Below, one piece after another: positions 56,903-64,000 of a stretch of 64,000 bases of DNA. Origin of the DNA: Paramacrobiotus metropolitanus (taxonomy: Eukaryota > Tardigrada > Eutardigrada > Parachela > Macrobiotidae); the NCBI RefSeq assembly GCF_019649055.1, contig NW_026570223.1:310001-374000 (forward strand). The letters are read 5' to 3'. Within the stretch, counting starts at the first letter, position 1, and every line of letters starts with the position of its first letter. Made by a program: the position numbers and the translations under genes. Under the pieces are notes generated by a model. The model was not told the DNA's origin. It did no database searches and saw only the letters and a list, made by a program, of their open reading frames with translations.

Positions 56903-57891
56903 GTGAAAGCCATGGCCGGCTACCACTTCACATTTAGGACGGGAATGAATTTCAAATTCTCATTCTCTGTACCCAGCAACGCAAAGACAACGACCGTATC
57001 TTCTGCCAGTTTCATAATCACGACCGTTGCGCGATTAATTCTCAACGCGGCAGTTCTGCTGCTCTTCTTGCTAGAAAAGACCCTTCGTTATTCTTTCAAT
57101 GTTTACGTCATTATGGTGCTATAGCCAGCAATTTCGTGTACGCCGGACTGGATGGACCCCTCAAAATCGTGACCATCGGTACCCGCTGGTGGTTGGGGCA
57201 ACACGTCTGCACTCTGGAGCTGTATTGTGAATACGTTTTGGAGGCCGTTCTCCTGCATGCCCACCTCCTCATCAGCCTCAACCGGGCATGGGCGCTATTC
57301 GGGACAGTGCCCTATCGCAACCGCCACACGATGCCGCAGGCCTGCAGGATCTGTTTTATTATGGTAATTTACGTTCATCTTTGCGAATTATCTGGAGTTC
57401 TCATGGATGCGGCATATTTCCGGTTGAGTTTAGAGAAAGGTTGCTGGCTGAATCGAACAGCCCAACCGGCGTTCACATGGCTGTAAACCTGGGGTGTTCC
57501 CACGTTATTCATCCCGTTATGTTATCCGTTTCTTTTGCTAAAGTATTTCTGTTTCAAGAAAGCGGCGGCCGGTAGAGTAGTTTATAATAAAGAAGCGACG
57601 CGGCAACGCGGTAAGAACAGAGCACAGCCTTTCCTGGTGGTCAGCGTGTTTACCGCTGGATTTACTTTTTCTTGGCTGCCGACGTGGTTTTTCTATGTAC
57701 TGATCGACGCTATGCCGCAGCTGAAGAGGGGGATATTCTATCAGTTTCAGGCAACTGCCTACACGTTCCTGCCATTACTAGATCCAATTCTCTTCTGCTT
57801 AACCACTCGCAGCTTGCATGTTTACATCGGAAGACAGTGCCGCAAACATATTATATTAAAGCGCCAAATTTCTAGTGTTTACTCCACGTAG
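56903..57891 (+). pseudogene. GPCR pseudogene 2
   Basis: Covers nearly the whole receptor: TM1 (TTVARLILNAAVLLL), TM2 (YSFNVYVIMVL), then TAG at 57122 combined with a frame change, TM3 with SLNRAWALFG, TM4 (RICFIMVIYVHLCEL), a TAA at 57484 in the frame where the intact gene reads on towards TM5, then TM5 to TM7 (FSWLPTWFFY, LLDPILFCLT). Two breaks in an otherwise well-kept copy indicate fairly recent death. A two-exon reinterpretation is unlikely because no splice signals flank the breaks. Confidence 0.85.
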
Positions 57892-58420
57892 AGTATTGCA
57901 AATGCGAGATTGTCCCATTTTTCAGGCTGTGCAAAGAAAGCTTGCAGTGATTATAATATCATCTACAGACACATCTACAGACACAATATACTCGTATCAT
58001 CTGTACACCGTGCGTTTTTATGGCAAAGGAGCTGATGCCGAGATGCACAAAAATTTTCTAATCCTTATTTTCATTAGCTGGGTTCAGCTGTAGATAATTT
58101 ATATTTATCTTGTGTTTCACCCAATGAAAGTAATTTACTGATATTGCTGACGTAATTGCTGTCATCAAACGCAATTAAGACCCTGACCGTTGACATCTAT
58201 AACCGCGACATGCCTGGGTATCAAATTTCCGCATTGCTGATCGTGATTCGCTTACGCATCCGGCTTTTAATCAAAATCACAGGAACATCTATAAACAACT
58301 TTAATTTCCGCATGCTGCCGAACTGCATTAAATAACCCCTTCGAATGCGCAGCGTGTCATTTGTGCCGTACAGATAGGATGACTGCTAAGTGCTGATACG
58401 TTTCTTGTCTTTTGCATGCT

Positions 58421-59055
58421 ATGGCCGCATACCACTTTACAACATGAAAGTATGCGAGTACGCCTTGGCCGGAGTTTGTTCTGCATTCGGACCTCCTCAT
58501 CAGTCTCAACCGGGTGGGGGCGCTCTTCTAGCCGGTGTCCTACCGCAACCGCTACCGGTGTCCTAGCGATACCGACCGCCTGCTGGATCTGCGTGGGCCT
58601 GGTCCTTTACGTTCATCTTTTTGAGTTACCGGGCGGGCGTGGATGCTGTCTATTACCGGTTAAATCTGAAGAAGGGCTGTTTGCTGACCCGAACTGCACA
58701 ATCGGCATTTAAATCGTTGCAAACATTTATTTTTACTGCTCTCACCTTATTCATCGCGTTATGCTATCCATTTTTTTTGCTGAAGTATTTTTGTATGAAA
58801 AAATCGGCAAGCAAAAGCAGAGCTGATGATAACACTGCACGACAGCAGGCCACGAACAAAGCGCAACCTTTCCTGGTGGCTAGTATGTTTACCTTTGGAT
58901 TTACGTTCTCTTGGCTGCCGACCTGCGTTTTCTACATACCGGCTGACGTCATGCCGCATGTCCCGCTCGCAGCTTTTATAGCAATGGGAATATTTCTTCA
59001 GTTTCAGGCTACTGCTTATATGAACTAGATTCCATTCTCTTCTGTTTGACCATTC
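58421..59055 (+). pseudogene. GPCR pseudogene 3
   Basis: The start resembles pseudogene 2 (ATGGCCGCATACCACTTTAC). TM1 to early TM3 are deleted, and the text resumes in DLLISLNR with TAG in the W-P stretch. TM4 is scrambled, then KKGCLLTRTAQSAFKSL, CYPFFLLKYF, the loop, FGFTFSWLPT and QFQATAYMN follow. The stop there and the lost start of TM7 end it. It finishes at a perfect hairpin (59056-59112). Confidence 0.8.
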
Positions 59056-59112
59056 GACATGCTTACATCAGGCGACAATGCCGCAGACATTGTCGCCTGA
59101 TGTAAGCATGTC
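59056..59112. repeat. Perfect 25-bp inverted repeat at the end of GPCR pseudogene 3
   Basis: Arms GACATGCTTACATCAGGCGA plus CAATG and their exact inverse, 7-nt loop CCGCAGA. The left arm corresponds to receptor C-terminal coding sequence, so the right arm is an inverted duplication of it. Confidence 0.9.
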
Positions 59113-59954
59113 ACCCCAACCCCAAGCAATTTTCAAATCACCCACTTTCGGCATCCGCTTCGTCTTGCAAAATGAGGCTGACGCCGAGGTTGTGGAGAAT
59201 TTCGTTACCTTTATGATCATTAACAGAGTAAAGTTACTGTATTATATAATTCATTTGTGAACAACTTTCTTTGCCCATTAGAGGTGACTTACTAATTCAG
59301 ATTATTGTACAGGCTCTACGCACGTATTCACTAAGCATTTTTATACAAAGTTCGATTAATAATAAAGAAAAGCATGGAGTCGCGGTGCTATGCAAAGAAT
59401 GGAGCAGGAGAAAAGGCGTCCCTATTTTTTTTGTATACTGTAGGTATAACCAGGCAAATTAAAAATTTCAAAAGAATAACGACATTATCTGAAAGTTAGA
59501 CGCCCGTTTCCCATAAGTACGGTATTCATGGAACGCGGCTGCAGACCTCGTTAAACCGTAGAACAACACGCTGATAAATTAAAAATAGTCAGTATCTGCA
59601 CGTACATTTATTATCCCTCCGTTCTACGTACTTCCCCGCAACAGCGAACTTTTCTTTCTGGGAATTTTATGCAGGTCCGTTAGAGCGTGTCATATATTTT
59701 GTGTCACATTTTGGACATTTGTTGGTGTTGTACCACACCACAAACCACACATTCTTTTTATCTTGCCATTATTAAAGCGCGAATAAAGTGCATACGCGCT
59801 AATTAGTAGTTAATTAACGATTTTACAAAGCCCTTGCATGGATAGCATCGCAATACGCACAATAACTCCACTACGGGGAACACTTCCCAACTACTCGGAT
59901 TTATCCTTGCGGCCAGTAATTCAACAGCGTGAAGCGCACCTTTCGTTATTGGTT
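59113..59954. other. Spacer between GPCR pseudogenes 3 and 4
   Basis: No supported gene or repeat. Confidence 0.4.
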
Positions 59955-62116
59955 TTACCATCTTGATTGCCGTCCGGCCGGCCGTATTGCCTTTAATCTC
60001 GGTGTTCTTATCGTCCTGATATCCAAAAAGAGCCTTCATTCCTCCTTCAACGTTTAAATCGTTGCCCTCCTGACTGGTAATATCCTTTACGCCGCCGTGG
60101 AAGGTCCTCTAGAGACCGTTAAGCCGTTTGCTTGCACGCTGAATCTGTATTCCATTATGTCCCGGCGGCAATGGTACTACACACACACCTGCTGACCTCC
60201 CTCAACCGGGCATGGGCGCTTTTTTGGCCGGTTAGCAAGCTACAAGTAATTTTCCTATCTACTGTATTAGTGATGATTTTACATGAATGTGCGTTAAAAA
60301 CGACAAGAATTAACGAAGAAAACGTCGAGGAAATAAAAACTGTTGCTCCGGTTTGCTTAAAAAAATTTAAAAAGGTTCGGGTTTTAGAAACGTAAAGGGC
60401 TTTGGCTTCGCCTGGGTCGATAAAAAACCTAGTTTAAGATAAATTGCCTCACTGAGTTTGAAATTTAAGAATTAGGTAAAAGTATGTTTGTGCGTTAAAC
60501 ACTGGTACGATTAGAAGTTTGTGACAGCTATTTTTAAGTATTTTAAATATTTTTCTGTTATTTTATATTTTGTGCGCGCATTATCGGTTTGTGGGGATAA
60601 ATTAGATTCCAAAGCGCTTACGTACAATTTGGTGTGCAGAGCACTGCACCGAAAGTCTCGTACCTAAATTTTTCTGGAATGCTTAGGAAATTCAATAATG
60701 CACAAAGATCAATCTTTTGTATGGAACCAAAGTTGTAGAAGTTTTTCGAATTTTAAGATCACTTTTAGCATTTTAAAAAAATTCCCGACCCGTGATTCGG
60801 TTTGCAACAGGTTTATATTTACAGGTATCATACCGAAAAATCACACTATCAAGATCAGCTGGCGCTTATCCTGGATCATGGTAATGTATATCCACATCTG
60901 TCAATTACCTGGCATTAAACATACCTTTAATAAGTATCCTAATGCGAGTGCAAACTATGTACTAAGCAAACGGCATTTATAACAGAAAAACTTCCTCTAT
61001 GCTATCCTGATCGGGGAGCGTACCCATAACACAAATCGCGTTTCCCCGTTGTATTTGGATAGATACTCGCTGCTTGAAACAACTCTTTCGCCCGTTTCTG
61101 GCCGGTGGAAGTCGCTATACCGTTTCCAACATTCTCCACTAGCCGTGAGTTCGGCTGCTGCGCCGGCGTCACGGAGGTGCGGTTGATATACGAGGCCGCC
61201 AGCGTGTCCACGCAGGTAACATCCACGGCCAGCGGTTTACCGCACGCCCACGGTATAAGTGTGATCACATCGGGCCTTTTCTAATCCTTCACAGACAAAC
61301 CTTTCGGCCCCATTCTAGAAGGGAAGCCGGCTGACTTTGGGCCTCGGGTAAATTCCGCGCTGATTCCGTCGTGTCGTGGTAGTCTTCCGGCAGACCGCTT
61401 ACAGCGAAGTCCATGCCGGCCTAATTCGTCGACCAACCCTCCACAAACGCACACATGTGGGGTAATGATCGATGCTCTCAGACGCAACGCAACACTCTCT
61501 GATGCGGAAATCGTTGTCCTCCAGCAGATTACCAAGGCAGGCTGCGCGTAATGCATGAATCCACACACCTGATTCCGGGACTGATACCGCCTGGCATCAT
61601 AATGGACGCTCTGTACTATCGCTCAGACCGCCAGGTGTGCTGGGTCAATCGGGACGCTCAACCAATCTGGACACTGTTCCTAGGGATTTGGATTTTCGAT
61701 GTACCCACGGTGTTCATCCCAGTGTGTTAACCGTTTCTTCTGTGGAAACAGCTGCGCATCCGACGAGCAACGCAACGGAAATAACCCCAGGCACAGCAAC
61801 CCGACAGTCTGTTCCATCTCAACCAGCAGTTTATGCAACTAGATATCGGGCGAATAGCCGACTCTTCCGTTTGGCCTCACTGTTTGCCGCTGGGTCCAGC
61901 GCATGCTGGCTGCCGACTATGGCATATTACACATGAGCTGATGTTATGCCGACAATGGATTTGGCGGCACTCGGTCAAGCCGAAGCAGCGCTTTGCCCGT
62001 TGCTGTCTTTACTGGATCCAATACTAGTATTTTTGTGTTTGACTATGCGGAGTTTGCATGGTTTTGTGGGACATTTGTGGCGGGCTTGCATTGTTAGGCG
62101 CAAGAATACTTGAACG
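59955..62116 (+). pseudogene. GPCR pseudogene 4, split by two insertions
   Basis: Segment 1 (59955-60232): FNLGVLIVLISKKSLHSSFNV, then a stop where the intact gene has Tyr, ILYAAVEGPLETVKPF and a degraded TM3 ending near GCATGGGCGCTTTTTTGGCC. Segment 2 (60826-60915): PKNHTIKISW, IMVMYIHICQLPG. Segment 3 (61590-62116): GIIMDALYYR, VCWVNRDAQPIW, DVPTVFIPVC then a stop, and a frameshifted TM6/TM7. The gap 60233-60825 is an unidentified insert; the gap 60916-61589 is a retrotransposon fragment. All segments are colinear with the intact receptor. Confidence 0.8.
60916..61589 (-). mobile_element. Non-LTR retrotransposon 3' fragment inserted in GPCR pseudogene 4
   Basis: Flanked by a direct repeat CCTGGCAT (60908-60915 and 61590-61597), a likely target duplication. 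Minus-strand translation gives VCVCGGLVDELGRHGLRC, KRSAGRLPRH, then after a stop KRPDVITLIPWACGK and VDVTCVDTLAASYI. These are the zinc-like and PD..WDVT blocks of the same retrotransposon family seen at 28925-29337. The following part is rearranged or decayed. Confidence 0.75.
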
Positions 62117-62680
62117 GTTAAATAGGTTCTTCAAGCCACTATAGCAAATGAATTTCCAAGTAAGATAGAAATCCCTTCCTTTATCACATTGTTTCATTCA
62201 ACGCAACGCATTGCTTTCCGTTTCCCTTTTGCGCCCAGTGTACTTACCTGCAACACCGTTAAAATTGAATTTAATCTATTGCGGCATACTTTATCACGTG
62301 CAGCAAAACAAACCACTTCAAAAACCTCTCACGTGTGCATGGATTCTTGTTAAAAATCTAAAACTCGAACATCCAGGCACACGACCAGCAGAAAATTTTG
62401 CAGTGCACTTCAAGAACAGCGTTCTCTTTCCAAACCTTTTGAGTTTCCAGCTGACGACAGGATTTGTTGGGCTGACATGCTGGCAACGACGTGACCATTT
62501 ACATTTATGCATCCGCGGTCCGTTTACTTCGTCCGTCAATGTACTATATAAGCGCGTGTGTTCCTATCAAAACGAGTGTCGGCAGTGACTTTCCTGTTTG
62601 ATACTAACTCTTCTTGCATGCTACACGCTTTTTGTTCCGCTGGATTCGACTGCTAGCGTGTTAGTTTAGCGCATACAATA
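62117..62680. other. Spacer upstream of the last gene
   Basis: No gene. It ends with a TATA-like TATATAAG at 62545-62552, about 130 bases before the ATG at 62681. Confidence 0.45.
62545..62552 (+). promoter_or_regulatory. TATA box candidate
   Basis: TATATAAG upstream of the secreted-protein gene at 62681, with a purine-rich leader (AAAACGAGTGTCGGCAGTGA) following. Confidence 0.5.
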
Positions 62681-63434
62681 ATGAAGCAACTTGCCGTTTT
62701 TGCCCTTCTTATGGTGGCGCCGGTTGCCTGTAAGTGCAGTAATTTTTTCAAAACGTTTCTAGCCTGAAGTTTTGAGATAAGTTATCTTCAAAATAATTTC
62801 CAGTATATTACCGTTATAAATTTTAAACAGCGTCGTAAAATTAATGTTTTTCCATCGTTAAGTGATTGATCGTTAATATTTATTCGATTCCAGGGTGCGC
62901 GACAACTGCCAACGTTTGCCGAATTGCCGGTACGGCAACGACATTTAATTTTGGCCTAAATGGAGAAATTAAATTTTTGTTTTTTTAACTACAGGAACAG
63001 TTGTGGGATCCGTGCTGGGAAGTATTAACGGAACGCAACTGGAAGCCGGCTGTGCGGACACATCCAACGCCTGCAGCAAGAACAGCAAACCCAATGTTGC
63101 TACGAACATCCTCGGCGGCTTGGGAAACTTCTTCGGCGGCTTTGGCGGTGCTGGACAAGTGGTGCAGGGTGCCCTGAACCTGGCCTGCAGTGAGGTCGCC
63201 ACCGCGGGGAAGATCGCCGATGCCGCCAAAAATAAGGATCCCAAGGAAGCGTCCAAGCAGATTGCGAAAGTGGTTTGCACTCCCATCAACTATGCGGCCA
63301 TGGTGAGCAGCTGCAATGAGGCCGTGAAGGCCGCCAAAGTCCCCAAGGGATCGGATTTGACGAAGGTGAAGGGATGCGAGAATATTCATTTTGTTGACAC
63401 TCTGGGAAAGGCGTGCATTCCGCAAGCAGCGTAA
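62681..63434 (+). CDS. Small secreted protein, three exons, unknown family
   Basis: Exons 62681-62729, 62894-62929 and 62995-63434 join (phases 1, 1) to 174 aa. Leaving out the 36-base middle exon would create a TGA at the junction, which supports it. Signal peptide MKQLAVFALLMVAPVAWCA. The mature protein has eight cysteines (VCR, GCAD, ACS, ACSE, VCT, SCNE, GCEN, ACIP). It has a glycine-rich hydrophobic stretch, NILGGLGNFFGGFGGAG, and a Lys/Ala-rich helix-prone part (KIADAAKNKDPKEASKQIAK). One glycosylation site (NGT). No relation to the A-G family is visible. An extracellular or membrane-interacting role is only a guess. Confidence 0.75.
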
Positions 63435-64000
63435 TATGATGCCACCTTGCTTGGATTTTTTTCTACTACTCTACTGTTTTAAGTATTCAGCTTTAACATG
63501 ATGTTACGGTCTATTTTTGGACTGTGAGACAAATATTTTAAATGCTTAATGTAGTTAAATTAGATAATTTGCCTGGTACTTCTTAAATGCGCATCCTTCC
63601 ATGAGCGTAGTGCGCTGTGCATTAACATAAAATGCATGCACAACCCAACGGACACAATACAGCTACAAGGTACTTGGAGTAAGGTATACGGTAAATAAGC
63701 AAATGCATACAGTATTCTCGAAGGAACCGCGATAGGCCCGCCTAGTTTTTAAAGTGAAGAGTGCACTGGTAGGCGGCTCCTTGATGCAAAGTAATGCGGC
63801 ATTATTACTTCTGCCTTACACTTGAGTTAAAAGGCGGAGCCTACTGTTGAGAATTTACGGTTAATAAGAGTACGAGTATGTACCTGTACTTACTAAACGG
63901 CTAACGAAACCGTTGATTGTTTTGTTGGCTCGAGTGCAGTGTAGAAGTGTCGTACACATACTCGTGCAATACACTATGCACTCTCATAGCACACCGGTTA
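63435..64000. other. 3' flank of the last gene to the window end
   Basis: Noncoding. A loose inverted pair TAGGCGGCTCC (63771) and GGAGCCTACTG (63836) is the only structure seen. Confidence 0.35.

Overview
This window is animal nuclear DNA: GT-AG introns of roughly 60 bp to 2.5 kb, a split tRNA-Tyr gene, non-LTR and LTR retrotransposons, small DNA-transposon derivatives, class A GPCRs and secreted trypsin-type and LRR proteins. The style (clustered lineage-specific secreted and receptor families, an F-box protein with an unusual N-terminal domain, AT-rich spacers) makes a tardigrade or another small ecdysozoan my best guess. That is an impression, not something the sequence proves.

The main content is a dispersed cluster of small secreted cysteine-rich proteins. 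Seven copies can be assembled with intact frames: A (3093-4486 +), B (8694-9809 +), C (15228-16400 +), D (17584-19718 -), E (23920-27474 -), F (37996-39425 -) and G (46989-48469 +). Every copy has three exons with both introns in phase 2, a signal peptide, about 12-16 cysteines and the same junction cores (a Cys codon then a split codon at intron 1; Leu-Cys-Cys across intron 2). I do not recognise the family. Around E, F and a dead copy H the flanking DNA is duplicated too, giving 3-5 kb repeat units, an orphan 3' flank at 30.4-30.8 kb and exon-3 scraps at 40.8 and 44.0 kb.

Other genes: a six-exon trypsin-like protease gene (5164-7449 -) that is complete except for one in-frame TGA at a normally Trp position; a four-exon secreted or GPI-anchored leucine-rich-repeat protein (11433-13525 -); a tRNA-Tyr(GTA) with a 10-nt intron (10089-10170 -); an F-box protein (49940-51411 +); one intact single-exon class A GPCR (53093-54154 +) followed by three decayed paralogues to about 62.1 kb; and a three-exon small secreted protein (62681-63434 +). 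The left edge holds the 3' part of a non-LTR retrotransposon with a restriction-like endonuclease, followed by an orphan terminal exon of a short-chain dehydrogenase.

Mobile DNA is abundant and explains much of the rearrangement. A Ty3/gypsy-type LTR element (31686-36784) has identical 461-bp LTR cores but has lost protease, RT, RNase H and the integrase core, leaving a Gag joined to the integrase zinc-binding domain. A hAT-type MITE with an 8-bp TSD sits in an intron of D. TTAA-flanked fold-back elements lie in an intron of A and at 10.4-11.1 kb. TA-flanked fold-back or Tc1/mariner-like elements lie upstream of E, inside pseudogene H (two nested) and at 56 kb. Three decayed 3' ends of a second non-LTR family lie at 29, 44.6 and 61 kb, the last inserted in a GPCR pseudogene. 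The long stretches between genes show no convincing coding content.
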